Part shown: positions 56,087 to 64,000 of the stretch, piece by piece
Position numbering within the stretch: position 1 is the stretch's first letter
How the letters are laid out: every line of letters begins with the position of its first letter
NCBI RefSeq assembly: GCF_022844445.1
Contig: NZ_JALHLS010000004.1
Location: forward strand, 184,288 to 248,287
Length of the DNA: 64,000 bases
Direction: 5' to 3'
DNA from: Hyphomonas sp.
Lineage (GTDB): Bacteria > Pseudomonadota > Alphaproteobacteria > Caulobacterales > Hyphomonadaceae
The notes under the pieces: model-generated
The model's database searches: none
Seen by the model: the letters and a program-made list of their open reading frames with translations, nothing else
What the model was told of the DNA's origin: nothing
Translations under genes and position numbers: made by a program

Positions 56087-57022
56087 TCAGCCGTCCCAGT
56101 TGCCGGTGTTGACGGCCTGCCGGGCCAGGGTGACCCCACCGATCATCCCGGCATCGTCGCCGAGGGCCGGGCGCTGGATCAGGGTTTCAATATCGGCGTC
56201 GGAGAGCTCGAGATAACCGTTCAGCAGCGACGCAAAAGCGGCGCGTACTCTCGGCATCAGACCGTCCGCCAGCATCACGCCGCCGCCAAGGAGGATGCGT
56301 TCCGGTCGGGCAGTCAGCGTGAGGGCGAGGCAGGCTTGTGCGAGGTAGAAGGCCTCGATGTCCCAGGCAGGATGATTGCGCGGCAGGAGCGCGGGGTCGC
56401 CGTAGCGGCGGGTCAGCGCGGTGGCGCTGGCGAGGCCTTCAAGGCAGGCGCCGTGGAACGGGCAGACGCCCGCGAAGCCGAGATCATCAGGGTGGCGCTC
56501 GACGCGGATATGGCCGAACTCGGGATGCGTCGGTTTCGACAGGAAGCCGCCGGGGCCGAAGAGGCCGGCGCCGATGCCGGTGCCGATGGTGACATAGGCG
56601 GCCGAGCGCATGCCCTTGGCGGCGCCGAGTTCCCGCTCGGCCAGCAGGGCGCCGTTAACGTCCGTATCCAGAACAACCGGCGAGCCTAGACCTGCAAAGA
56701 AGCGCTGCGTGAGCCGGGTGCCGGACCAGCCAGGCTTGGGCGTGGCGAGCAGCGTTCCATAGTCCGGCGAGGCTGGGTCGACATCCACAGGCCCGAAACT
56801 GGCGATGCCGAGGCAGGCGAGACGTGCGCCGCGCCGGGTGAGGATCTCGCGGAAAAAGCCGAGACAGGCGCCAATGGTTTCCTCCGGCGAAGTGACCGGA
56901 ACGCGGCGTGTATCAAGCAGATGGCCGGAGGAATCGGCGACGGCGCACTTGAACGTGGTGCCGCCGGCATCGATGCCGCCGAGCAGGCTGACCGGCAAAG
57001 CGCCCGGCGGGATGTGCGTCAT
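56087..57022 (-). CDS. ROK-family sugar kinase (fructokinase-like)
   Basis: A 311-residue ROK protein. Phosphate-binding GGIDAGGTTFKCAVAD opens it, catalytic Asp lies in VLDTDVNGALLAE, and the zinc motif appears as EFGHIRVERHPDD...CPFHGACLEG. The CPFHGxCLEG pattern is typical of ROK fructokinases and mannokinases. There is no winged-helix domain, so it is a kinase, not a regulator. The start is at 57022. It is divergent from an acyl-CoA dehydrogenase. Confidence 0.9.
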   Translation of the reverse strand: MTHIPPGALPVSLLGGIDAGGTTFKCAVADSSGHLLDTRRVPVTSPEETIGACLGFFREILTRRGARLACLGIASFGPVDVDPASPDYGTLLATPKPGWSGTRLTQRFFAGLGSPVVLDTDVNGALLAERELGAAKGMRSAAYVTIGTGIGAGLFGPGGFLSKPTHPEFGHIRVERHPDDLGFAGVCPFHGACLEGLASATALTRRYGDPALLPRNHPAWDIEAFYLAQACLALTLTARPERILLGGGVMLADGLMPRVRAAFASLLNGYLELSDADIETLIQRPALGDDAGMIGGVTLARQAVNTGNWDG

Positions 57023-57330
57023 GGTTAGTTTTCTCTTGTCGTCGAGCACGCCAGGAATCCCTTCGCAATGCCCCTTTCGTTCCATGCGGGAATTGCAAAA
57101 CCTTTACGCCAATCGGTGCAAATCCGGGAGACTGGAAACCTCGTTTGCCCCTGCGCAGCCTCCGAAGGCCGTTCCGACATAGCCGAGCGAGCCGGCGAGG
57201 CGGATGGTCTGAAGATCGCCGTCCCTAAATCATCGCGATTGGCGCGCCCTGCCATTTCTGTCAGCTTGCAGACGGGACGGCCGACCGGCTTTCCGGAAAG
57301 CACAATCACCGCGCGGGAGAAAAACCAGGC
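57023..57330. other. 308-nt intergenic region between divergent genes
   Basis: Holds the promoters for the ROK kinase (minus) and the acyl-CoA dehydrogenase (plus). An imperfect inverted repeat, TTGCAAAACC at 57093-57102 with GGTGCAA at 57115-57121, sits about 70-100 nt upstream of the kinase start and might be an operator. No recognised gene or RNA is seen in the rest. Confidence 0.35.
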
Positions 57331-58512
57331 ATGAACCTAGATCTGACAGCGGCGGATATCGACTTCCGTGATGAAGTGCGAGCGTTTCTCGGCGCAAATC
57401 TGACACCTGACCTTGCAGCAGCCGGCCGGCTGGCCACCAGCGTGTTCATCGAACCCGAGTTTACGCTGCCCTGGCAGCGCATCCTGCATAAGCGCGGATG
57501 GGTCGCGCCGTCCTGGCCGAAGGAACATGGCGGCACCGGCTGGGACGAAATGCAGCGCTACATCTTCGCCTCCGAGTGCGCGCGCGCGGGCGCGCCAGGC
57601 CTCGCGCCGATGGGCCTTGGCATGGTGGGCCCCTGCATCATCGGCTACGGCACCCCGGAGCAGAAGGCGCACTACTTGCCCCGCATCCTGTCCGGCGAGG
57701 ACTACTGGTGCCAGGGCTATTCGGAGCCGGGCTCAGGATCGGACCTTGCCTCGCTGCAGCTGCGCGCGGTGAGCGACGGCGACGACTATATTCTCAATGG
57801 CACTAAAATCTGGACGACACACGCGCACCACGCGAACAAGATGTTCTGCCTTGTACGGACGGATCCGGACGCCAAGCCGCAGCTGGGCATCACCTTCTTG
57901 CTGCTGGACATGAAGACGCCGGGCATCAAGGTTGACCCGATCATCACGCTGGCGGGCGAGCATGAGCTGAACCAGGTATTCTTCGACGACGTGCGCGTGC
58001 CCAAGAGCGGGCGCCTCGGCAGGGAGAATGACGGCTGGTCGGTGGCAAAATACCTGCTTGAATTCGAACGCGGAGGTGGATCGTCGGCAGGCCTCGAGGC
58101 GGTGCTACAACGCCTGCACCGGCATGTGCTGGAAGATGGCGGCGCTGACCTCGGCCTGATCCGCCGGCTTGGCGATGTCTCGATGAGGCTGGAAGCGATC
58201 AAGACGACCGAACAGCGCGTGCTCGCGGATCTGACCAGCGGGCAACCACCGGGGCCGGCAGGCTCGATGCTCAAAGTGCAGCGCACCGAGCTCATGCAGG
58301 CGATCGACACAGTATCCGTAGAAGCACTCGGTAGTTTCGCCGCGCCCTACCAGCCGGACGCCTGGCTGCCCGGCGCGAATGTGCAGGTACTGGGCCCGGA
58401 AGCGCTGGTGACCGGCATGGCGCGCTACCTGAACAACAGGGCCGGCTCGATCTATGGCGGCTCGAACGAAGTCCAGCGCAACATCATGGCAAAGGCCGTG
58501 CTGGGGCTCTGA
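57331..58512 (+). CDS. Acyl-CoA dehydrogenase
   Basis: A 393-residue FAD-dependent acyl-CoA dehydrogenase that introduces the trans-2 double bond in beta-oxidation. The FAD-site loop YSEPGSGSDLASLQL, the NGTKIWTT strand and, at the C-terminus, GSIYGGSNEVQRNIMAKAVLGL are clear. Length is typical. The start has GGGAGAAA upstream. No electron-transfer flavoprotein or further beta-oxidation genes adjoin it; substrate chain length cannot be read. Confidence 0.94.
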   Translation: MNLDLTAADIDFRDEVRAFLGANLTPDLAAAGRLATSVFIEPEFTLPWQRILHKRGWVAPSWPKEHGGTGWDEMQRYIFASECARAGAPGLAPMGLGMVGPCIIGYGTPEQKAHYLPRILSGEDYWCQGYSEPGSGSDLASLQLRAVSDGDDYILNGTKIWTTHAHHANKMFCLVRTDPDAKPQLGITFLLLDMKTPGIKVDPIITLAGEHELNQVFFDDVRVPKSGRLGRENDGWSVAKYLLEFERGGGSSAGLEAVLQRLHRHVLEDGGADLGLIRRLGDVSMRLEAIKTTEQRVLADLTSGQPPGPAGSMLKVQRTELMQAIDTVSVEALGSFAAPYQPDAWLPGANVQVLGPEALVTGMARYLNNRAGSIYGGSNEVQRNIMAKAVLGL

Positions 58513-58917
58513 CCCCTCCGCTCGCCTGACCATAGTACCGCGTGACAAGCGTGTGGCTTTGAAGCCAGGTCGCTCCTCAGGTCTCAGTTGCACAGGCCCT
58601 CGGCCAGCGCAGCGCGCTGATCGACCGCTCGCAGAGCGACAAGTGGGCCCCGCCGCGCCGGGGCCGCAACCTCACGGATGATTGAGGCACCCAGCCGGTC
58701 ATCTCCAACACCAACCTCGTCTTCCGGTTCGCGGGCCGGTCGCGCACCTGCGGCATGACGCTGAGCCAGCGCTGCAAATTTCCTTCCAGAAACTGGCCGT
58801 GGCAGGCGACTTCCGCGGCTTTTGTTTGGTTCGGATTTCTCACGTCCACTCGCGTGTAGGGCGAGAGGCAGGGTTTTTGCACCTCGATTGCCCAGACCCA
58901 GTCCGGAGACCTTCCCC
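58513..58917. other. 405-nt region without a recognised gene
   Basis: Lies between the acyl-CoA dehydrogenase and the 349-residue lipoprotein gene. A minus-strand reading of about 60 codons ending near 58584 and a plus-strand reading interrupted by a stop at 58682 look protein-like in places but match no family I know. It may hold a decayed gene. No structured RNA or strong terminator was found. Confidence 0.3.
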
Positions 58918-59967
58918 ATGTTGCGTCAGATGTTGCCCGCTATTGCCCTGATGGGCGTTGCCATTGCGTCCGGCTGCGCCCAGACGCCCGAAATTCCGCT
59001 GTCTGCAGTGGCCGTAGCGTCTGAGCCGGCGCCCGGTTGGCGCCCCTTCTCGCCGGACAGCCCGTGGAACACCAAAATTGCGGCGGACGTCCCGATTGAC
59101 CCGAATTCGGACATTCTGCTGGCCGAACTCGGCAAGAGCGGCCCATTCTACGTGAACATCGCCGAATGGTCGGTGATGGTTAAATACTTCGATTCCGCGA
59201 AAGCGCCGAAGCGCACCGTTCGCGCGCTTTATGAAGGACGCTATGGACCGGGCTTCGGCCCCCGCGAGCAGGTGCCGATCCCAGCCGACGCATTTGATCC
59301 AGCTACGCCGCCTTCGCAGAGCACTTATTTCACGCTCGTCGATCCGGTGCGCAATCTTGCCTGGGACATGCGCCAGTCCGGGCAGTCGCCGGACGGCGCC
59401 TGGCATGCCGGCTTCGGCGCCGCGGTTGACCTCTCAGGCACCGGCGTGTCGATCCCCTGGATGAAGGCGGAACGCGCTGACCTATCGGCGGGCGCCCGCC
59501 CTTCCGGCGCGCCCCTCATCGCCGGCCTCATCCGCGTGGACGAAGTGAAAGCCGGGCGCATCGACCATGCCCTTGCGTTTGCAACCCCGCTGCCCCTGAC
59601 CGGCAAGTTCGTGCCGCCCGCGAGCACTGATCTCAGCGCCGAGTCGGCTGGAGGCCAACGCTACACAGGCCTGCCCATGGGTGCACGCATCCAGCTGAAT
59701 CCGGACTATGACATCGACAACACGCTGCTTTCGCCGGGCGGAAAAGTCGTGGCGCGCGCCCTTCAGGAGTACGGCGCCATCCTCGTCGATCAGGCCGGCG
59801 CGAACGTCCTCTACGCCGAAAGCGGCCCGGACCAGGTTGCAGCCTGGGAAGGCGTGCTGTCTCCGAGCGACCTGCAGATTCTGCTGACGCCGGAATTCAT
59901 CGCGCTGAACTTCCGCGTCATCGACGGCGGCGAGCCCCTGCCCGGCATTCCGAACGCCTACAACTGA
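58918..59967 (+). CDS. Lipoprotein of unknown function
   Basis: A 349-residue lipoprotein (lipobox ASGC). The mature protein starts with a SPDSPWNTKIAADVPIDPNS stretch and later has ALQEYGAILVDQAGANVLYAES, which recall a family of uncharacterised secreted proteins with WNT...D.P.D.NS at the start. A long plain beta-type body lies between them. The start at 58918 is the ATG directly before the signal peptide. It is convergent with apaG (6 nt apart). Function unknown; a role in the cell envelope is a guess. Confidence 0.75.
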   Translation: MLRQMLPAIALMGVAIASGCAQTPEIPLSAVAVASEPAPGWRPFSPDSPWNTKIAADVPIDPNSDILLAELGKSGPFYVNIAEWSVMVKYFDSAKAPKRTVRALYEGRYGPGFGPREQVPIPADAFDPATPPSQSTYFTLVDPVRNLAWDMRQSGQSPDGAWHAGFGAAVDLSGTGVSIPWMKAERADLSAGARPSGAPLIAGLIRVDEVKAGRIDHALAFATPLPLTGKFVPPASTDLSAESAGGQRYTGLPMGARIQLNPDYDIDNTLLSPGGKVVARALQEYGAILVDQAGANVLYAESGPDQVAAWEGVLSPSDLQILLTPEFIALNFRVIDGGEPLPGIPNAYN

Positions 59968-59973
59968 GCGCTG

Positions 59974-60390
59974 TCAGCTCGGCAGCGATGTGTCATAGGG
60001 ACTGTCGAGCGAGAAGGTCGGGATCACCGCGACCATCTCCTCGCCGTTCTCGCCGACAAGATCATAGGTTCCGCTCATCAGGCCCGAAGGCGTCGCGAGC
60101 GGCGTGCCGGACGAATAGTTGAAACGTTCGCCGGGACCGAGCGTCGGCGTCTGGCCGACCACCCCTTCACCATCCACAGCCAGCATCCGGCCAACCGAAT
60201 CCACGATGCGCCAGTGGCGCCGCGCGATGGTCCAGGTCCGGTCGCTCTCGTTTTCCACATCCACAGTGTACGACCACATGTAACGGCTGCGACCGGGTTC
60301 GGACTCATCGTGCAGAAAGCGTGTGCGCACACGGATGCGCACACCTTCGGTGACCGCTTCGTACTGCGGAGGCGCGGGGCGTCGGGCCAT
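59974..60390 (-). CDS. apaG: ApaG domain protein (Co2+/Mg2+ efflux-associated)
   Basis: A 138-residue ApaG. The fibronectin-III-like body includes YMWSYTVDVENESDRTWTIARRHWRIVDS and VVGQTPTLGPGERFNYSSGTPLATPSGLMSGTY. ApaG has been linked to Co2+/Mg2+ homeostasis, but its biochemical activity remains unclear. It starts 23 nt downstream of the metZ stop on the same strand and is convergent with the 349-residue lipoprotein. Confidence 0.95.
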   Translation of the reverse strand: MARRPAPPQYEAVTEGVRIRVRTRFLHDESEPGRSRYMWSYTVDVENESDRTWTIARRHWRIVDSVGRMLAVDGEGVVGQTPTLGPGERFNYSSGTPLATPSGLMSGTYDLVGENGEEMVAVIPTFSLDSPYDTSLPS

Positions 60391-60413
60391 CCGGCTAGGC
60401 TACCTTTGCGAAT

Positions 60414-61616
60414 CTACACGGCGCTCAGTGCGCCAAGGAAGTCTGCCTCAAGATCCTCCACATCCTCAAGCCCGACCGATACACGCACCCAGCTGCGATC
60501 AAGTCCCATCGCTGCCTGTTCGGCGTCGGTGAGAGCCCGGTGGGTGGTCGTCGATGGATGGCATGCGAGCGTCTTGGTATCACCGAGATTGTTGCAGATA
60601 TCGGCAATCTTCAGCCCATTGAGGAAACGGAACGCTTCCGCCTGACCGCCCTTCAGCGACATCGCGAGCAGCGTGCCGCCGGACTTCATCTGCTTCTTAT
60701 GTATTTCGTAATGCGGGTGATCCTTGCGGTGCGGATAGCGTACTGCGGCTACGGCCGGGTGACCGGCGATCGTATCGGCAAGGCGCGCGGCGTTGCGGCT
60801 TTGCGCCTCGACGCGCAGCTGCATCGTCTCGAGCCCCTTTAGCACGACCCAGGCGTTGAACGGCGAGCAGGCGGGGCCCATGTGGCGCAGCCAGGGATCG
60901 TAGACTTCGCTCATCAGCTTGTCGGTCGCAAGGATCGCGCCGGCGAGGACGCGGCCCTGCCCGTCCATATGCTTGGTGGCCGAATAGGCGATGACATCGG
61001 CGCCAAGCTCGAGAGGGCGCTGGAGCACGGGTGTTGCAAAGACATTGTCGACGACCAGCAGCGCGCCGGCCCGTTTGCACAGCCGGGCAACAGCTGCGAT
61101 ATCCACGCCGTCGAGCAGCGGGTTGGCAGGGCTTTCGATCAGCACGAGCTGACAGCCCTTGGCGATCTCGCGCTCCCAGGCAGCCAAATCGGCGCCGTCC
61201 ACGAACACGGTCTCGATGCCGAACTTCGGCATCTGGTTGGCGAGGATCCAGCGGCAGGAGCCGAACAGGGCGGTGGCCGCAACAACCCGGTCGCCGGTCT
61301 TCAGCGGGGCCATGATGGCGGTGGAAATCGCGCCCATACCGGAGCCGGTGACGCGGCAGGCTTCGGCCCCCTCGATCAGGGCGAGTCGCTGCTGCAGCAT
61401 CTCCCCCGTCGGGCTGCCATAGCGGGAATAGACGAAGCCCGGCTCCTTGCCGGCCATCCGGGCCTCGGCTTGCTCCGCCGAATCGTAAGCGTACCCGGAG
61501 GTGAGGAAGATCGCTTCGGATATCTCGCCATGCTGCGAGCGCATCAGGCCGCCGCGAACCGCCTGGGTCGCAGGTTTCCAGCCCTTGGGGTCATCACCGC
61601 CGGGTGCATCAGCCAT
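60414..61616 (-). CDS. metZ: O-succinylhomoserine sulfhydrylase
   Basis: A 400-residue PLP enzyme of the Cys/Met metabolism family. PLP lysine is in YSATKHMDGQGRVLAG, the VYSRYGSPT and VTGSGMGAIS loops bind PLP phosphate and SxGLEDVEDLEADF closes the protein. MetZ makes homocysteine from O-succinylhomoserine and sulfide. Cystathionine gamma-synthase or lyase are close alternatives, but the SRYGSPT form and length fit MetZ. Upstream, dCTP deaminase diverges (65 nt). Confidence 0.88.
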   Translation of the reverse strand: MADAPGGDDPKGWKPATQAVRGGLMRSQHGEISEAIFLTSGYAYDSAEQAEARMAGKEPGFVYSRYGSPTGEMLQQRLALIEGAEACRVTGSGMGAISTAIMAPLKTGDRVVAATALFGSCRWILANQMPKFGIETVFVDGADLAAWEREIAKGCQLVLIESPANPLLDGVDIAAVARLCKRAGALLVVDNVFATPVLQRPLELGADVIAYSATKHMDGQGRVLAGAILATDKLMSEVYDPWLRHMGPACSPFNAWVVLKGLETMQLRVEAQSRNAARLADTIAGHPAVAAVRYPHRKDHPHYEIHKKQMKSGGTLLAMSLKGGQAEAFRFLNGLKIADICNNLGDTKTLACHPSTTTHRALTDAEQAAMGLDRSWVRVSVGLEDVEDLEADFLGALSAV

Positions 61617-61681
61617 GTCAGCGCTCGTCCTTGTGTTTCCGGGAGAGGGACTTATGCCTGATGACCCATGGGGTGCAAGTA

Positions 61682-62695
61682 ATGGCTGATACTAGCGGGG
61701 TCCTTCCCGACTTTGAAATCGAGGCACTGGTGGCCAGCGGCGCGATCCGCAGTGCCCTTGAGCCCGAGCCCGGACAGATTCAGCCCGCGAGCCTGGACCT
61801 GCGCCTGGCCGAGGACGCGTACCGGCTGCGCGCCAGCTTCCTGCCCGGTAAAGACCGCTCAGTCGCCGACATGCTGCAGGAGCCCGGCATCCAGATGCAC
61901 CGGGTGGAGCTGACCGGTCAGGGGGCCGTGCTGGAGACAGGCTGCGTCTACCTCGTACCGCTAATGGAATCCCTGCGCCTGCCCGCAGGCCTTGCGGCCC
62001 GCGCCAACCCCAAGAGCTCGACCGGGCGGATCGACGTGTTCACCCGGCTGGTGACCAACCGGAGCCGCGCGTTCGACGAAGTGCCGATGGGCTATTCGGG
62101 TCCGCTTTATCTGGAAGTGAGCCCGCGCACCTTCCCGATCATGGTGCGCCCGGGCGACCGGCTGGCCCAGATGCGGTTCAAGCGGAAGAAGCCGGAAACC
62201 CTCAAAGAGAAGGTCGTCTCCATCGATCTGGAACCACCGCCTGGCCAGCCGGCGGGCTGGCGGGCAAAGCACCACTCGGGGATCGTCGACCTGCGCGGGA
62301 TCGGCGCGCATGAGGCTGGCCAGTTCTGGGAGCCGGTGTTTCCGAAGGACGGGCGGATCGTGCTCAACCCCGAGGAGTTCTACATCCTTGTCAGCCGCGA
62401 GACGGTGAAAGTGAGCCCGGACGAAGCTGCAGAGATGGCACCGATCGCGCCGGAACTGGGCGAGTTCCGCGCCCACTATGCAGGCTTTTTCGACCCCGGC
62501 TTCGGCATGAACAAGGCCGGCAGCCGGGCCGTGCTGGAAGTCCGCTCGCGCGACGTACCCTTCATTCTTGAGCACGGCCAGCCGGTCGCCAAGCTGATCT
62601 ATGAGCCGATGGGCGCCCGCCCGAAGGCGCTTTATGGCGGAAAAGGCTCAAATTATCAGGGTCAGGGCCTCAAACTTTCGAAACATTTCGCCTGA
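61682..62695 (+). CDS. dcd: dCTP deaminase family protein (two-domain form)
   Basis: A 337-residue dCTP deaminase of the long alphaproteobacterial kind with two dUTPase-like domains in tandem. The first domain shows PEPGQIQPASLDLRLAEDAY, ANPKSSTGRIDVFTRL and YSGPLYLEVSPRTFPIMVRPG; the second ends with RSRDVPFILEHGQPVAKLIYE. It supplies dUMP for thymidylate. The start MADTSG at 61682 is preferred; an in-frame ATG at 61661 adds seven residues. Divergent from metZ. Confidence 0.88.
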   Translation: MADTSGVLPDFEIEALVASGAIRSALEPEPGQIQPASLDLRLAEDAYRLRASFLPGKDRSVADMLQEPGIQMHRVELTGQGAVLETGCVYLVPLMESLRLPAGLAARANPKSSTGRIDVFTRLVTNRSRAFDEVPMGYSGPLYLEVSPRTFPIMVRPGDRLAQMRFKRKKPETLKEKVVSIDLEPPPGQPAGWRAKHHSGIVDLRGIGAHEAGQFWEPVFPKDGRIVLNPEEFYILVSRETVKVSPDEAAEMAPIAPELGEFRAHYAGFFDPGFGMNKAGSRAVLEVRSRDVPFILEHGQPVAKLIYEPMGARPKALYGGKGSNYQGQGLKLSKHFA

Positions 62696-62839
62696 TATTG
62701 CGGAACCGCAAGGTTTCTGGCGCGTAGATGGCTTGACCCCGCCGATTTTGCGGGGACGATAGGGCCAATACTGCGGGCTTTTCAGGGCTTGCAGTCAGAT
62801 AATGACGGCTTTGTTTCAACAACCGCAGAGGAAATGCCC

Positions 62840-63157
62840 ATGAAAACTCGTCTTCCCGCCGCGATCGCGCTCGGCTTCGCCCTGACCCAGGTCGCTGTGC
62901 CTTTTGCTTTCGCCGAAACGCCCGCTTCACAGTTCCGCAGTGTCGAAGCGCAGTCTTTCAACGCTGACGAACTCGCCCGCTACGGCCTCTCTGAAGCCGA
63001 AGCTGCTCAGGTCCGCGCCTATCAGGAGCAGGGCTATGAGATCCAGCTGCTGACGCCTGAAGAAGCCGAAGCCTATAATGCCGGCATGACCAGCAATAAC
63101 CTCCTGGCGATCATCGGCCTCGTCGCCATCGTCGTGGTCGTCGCGTCCGTTCTCTAA
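62840..63157 (+). CDS. Small secreted protein with C-terminal TM helix (PA2779-like)
   Basis: A 105-residue protein with a Sec signal peptide (cleavage near AFA-ET) and a single hydrophobic helix that ends exactly at the C-terminus. The acidic middle segment (NADELARYGLSEAEAAQVRAYQEQGYEIQ) is helical. It starts at 62840, nine nucleotides after GAGGA; an in-frame ATG six nt earlier has poor spacing. The next gene, a C39-like lipoprotein peptidase, begins 2 nt downstream. This small TM protein plus C39 peptidase pairing recalls the PA2779/PA2778 families of Pseudomonas. Confidence 0.72.
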   Translation: MKTRLPAAIALGFALTQVAVPFAFAETPASQFRSVEAQSFNADELARYGLSEAEAAQVRAYQEQGYEIQLLTPEEAEAYNAGMTSNNLLAIIGLVAIVVVVASVL

Positions 63158-63159
63158 GG

Positions 63160-63852
63160 ATGCGATCTGCTTTCTGTATGGCGCTGGCACTGAGTTTAAG
63201 TGCCTGCGCCATACACCCTACCGCTGATCCGGCCGCCTTCGCGGCGCGTACGGGCGATAACAGTTTCGAACTGTTCGGCGCCGCGGTTGACCCTCCACAG
63301 ACATTGCTTTTGCCGGTCACGCATGACCGCCAGTTCAATGGCGCCGCCTGCGGCGCGCATGCGATGGCGAGCGTCATAAATTACTGGCGCGGCGTCGGCA
63401 CGACGACGGGCGCGGAGATATTTGCCGCAATGCCGCCTGCCGATGCGCACAGCGGCTACTCGATGGCGGAGTTGCTGAAACTGGCAGCCGCAAATGACCT
63501 GCAGGCGAGCGCCGTCCGCCTCGCGGCGGAAGGCGTTCTCGCAGAACTGGAAGCCGGCCGGCCGGTGCTTGTTCCGTTGCAGCTTCCCTCCGTCTACGTA
63601 CAAACCTGGCAATTGCCAGGCATGAACGTTCCCCTACTCGGATTTCCCGCAGAGTTCATTACATCGCGGACGGCATGGCTGTCCGAAAAGACAAACCGGG
63701 CGATGCTGAACCATTATCTGGTAGTGGTCGGTTATGAGGGCGACCGGTTTGTTGTCATGGAGCCGGTGGCGGGATTGCGTACAATTTCTGCAGAACGCCT
63801 CCAGCGCTACCGCGCGCCCTTCGGCAATGCGGCGATCGTGCTCAGCAAGTAA
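63160..63852 (+). CDS. C39-like cysteine peptidase lipoprotein (PA2778-like)
   Basis: A 230-residue lipoprotein (lipobox LSAC). The papain-like core has Gln58 and Cys64 in DRQFNGAACGAHAM, His185 in NHYLVVVGYEGD and an acidic residue at VVMEP, where C39 enzymes usually carry Asp; here it is Glu201. It thus resembles C39 peptidases of double-glycine processing type but sits in the periplasm and lacks an ABC transporter fusion. It begins 2 nt after the small TM protein, its likely partner or substrate, and a strong terminator follows. Confidence 0.82.
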   Translation: MRSAFCMALALSLSACAIHPTADPAAFAARTGDNSFELFGAAVDPPQTLLLPVTHDRQFNGAACGAHAMASVINYWRGVGTTTGAEIFAAMPPADAHSGYSMAELLKLAAANDLQASAVRLAAEGVLAELEAGRPVLVPLQLPSVYVQTWQLPGMNVPLLGFPAEFITSRTAWLSEKTNRAMLNHYLVVVGYEGDRFVVMEPVAGLRTISAERLQRYRAPFGNAAIVLSK

Positions 63853-63853
63853 A

Positions 63854-63886
63854 AAGGCCGGAGCGCCGCGTGAGCGCTCCGGCCTT
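63854..63886. terminator. Strong Rho-independent terminator
   Basis: A perfect 13-bp stem AAGGCCGGAGCGC/GCGCTCCGGCCTT with a 7-nt loop starts 1 nt after the C39-like gene stop. The T-tract is short (CCTT), so it likely also acts on the converging minus-strand gene at 63904. Confidence 0.85.
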
Positions 63887-63903
63887 CCTTGATCCGGATA
63901 GGT

Positions 63904-64000
63904 TCAAACCCTGACCTTCAGCCTTCTGACGGGCGCCGCCAAGGTCGCCCCTGCAAGAGCGTCGGCCTCACGCACTTCCGAGGCCGCAGCCATGTTGGAC
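63904..64000 (-). CDS. C-terminal end of an unidentified protein
   Basis: An open minus-strand reading entering from the right edge and stopping at 63904-63906. The last residues are ADALAGATLAAPVRRLKVRV. Too little is present to name a family. Its convergent position at the strong terminator supports it as a real gene end. Confidence 0.4.
   Translation of the reverse strand, partial: SNMAAASEVREADALAGATLAAPVRRLKVRV

Noticed and set aside
58577..58882. 101-codon minus-strand reading in the gap upstream of the lipoprotein
   Set aside because: No ribosome site, no recognised domain, and it competes with another equally plausible frame; listed only as possible remnant.
62737..62755. CCCCGC/GCGGGG hairpin after the dCTP deaminase gene
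   Set aside because: It has no T-tract on either side and may simply overlap a promoter-like TTGACC (62733); not called as a terminator.

Overview
The window is high-GC chromosomal DNA from an alphaproteobacterium. The best fit is a Caulobacterales/Hyphomonadaceae-type organism. The evidence is an IHF-alpha/MerR/FabH/PlsX block, ATP12 and ubiquinol-cytochrome c chaperones (shared by alphaproteobacteria and mitochondria), a Caulobacter-type cpa/tad pilus locus, and several lipid and acyl-CoA enzymes. This assignment is inference from gene content, not from a marker gene. I see no prophage, IS element, rRNA operon or CRISPR array. Two tRNAs are present: Pro-GGG at 13179-13255 and Gly-CCC at 54842-54915.

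Layout. 0-13 kb: a CinA-family fragment, a crotonase, then a mostly rightward run of metabolic and hydrolytic genes (sterol-desaturase-type hydroxylase, NTF2-like protein, acetyltransferase, M28 peptidase, acyl-CoA ligase, beta-glucosidase, class V aminotransferase, MaoC, MsrB, S9 peptidase, 3'-5' exonuclease-like protein). 13-17 kb: leftward phospholipid/fatty-acid block (plsX, fabH, ihfA, merR) with the cytochrome bc1 chaperone, and bamE divergent from it. 17.5-21.7 kb: hppA, thiL, accA. 21.7-28.7 kb: compact tad/cpa pilus operon cpaB-cpaC-small lipoprotein-cpaE-cpaF-tadB-tadC. 28.9-32.6 kb: phosphatase, threonine dehydratase, a small acidic protein, galU. 32.7-37.4 kb: vitamin B12 uptake operon btuB-btuF-btuC-btuD, each gene overlapping the next by 4 nt, under a cobalamin riboswitch.

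37.4-42.1 kb is the least explained part. It holds a two-gene unit (a vWA-like periplasmic protein and a four-TM coiled-coil protein), then two tandem alpha/beta-hydrolase-fold paralogues that have lost catalytic residues. 42.4-54.6 kb: GDXG lipase/esterase, large lipoprotein amidohydrolase, propionyl-CoA carboxylase beta, small secreted proteins, ATP12, a second amidohydrolase, and the leftward crcB-rluC-HAD operon with an AbgT transporter. 54.8-64 kb: tRNA-Gly, glycosyltransferase, ROK kinase, acyl-CoA dehydrogenase, an unknown lipoprotein, apaG, metZ, dCTP deaminase, and a small membrane protein paired with a C39-like lipoprotein peptidase, closed by a strong terminator.

How they fit together: accA, fabH and plsX supply malonyl-CoA, start fatty-acid chains and feed phospholipid synthesis. 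The acyl-CoA ligase, dehydrogenase, crotonase, MaoC and PccB proteins suggest active fatty-acid and propionyl-CoA catabolism. BtuBFCD would supply the cofactor for methylmalonyl-CoA mutase, the usual step after propionyl-CoA carboxylase (the mutase is not in the window). All functions are read from sequence motifs; no database search was run.
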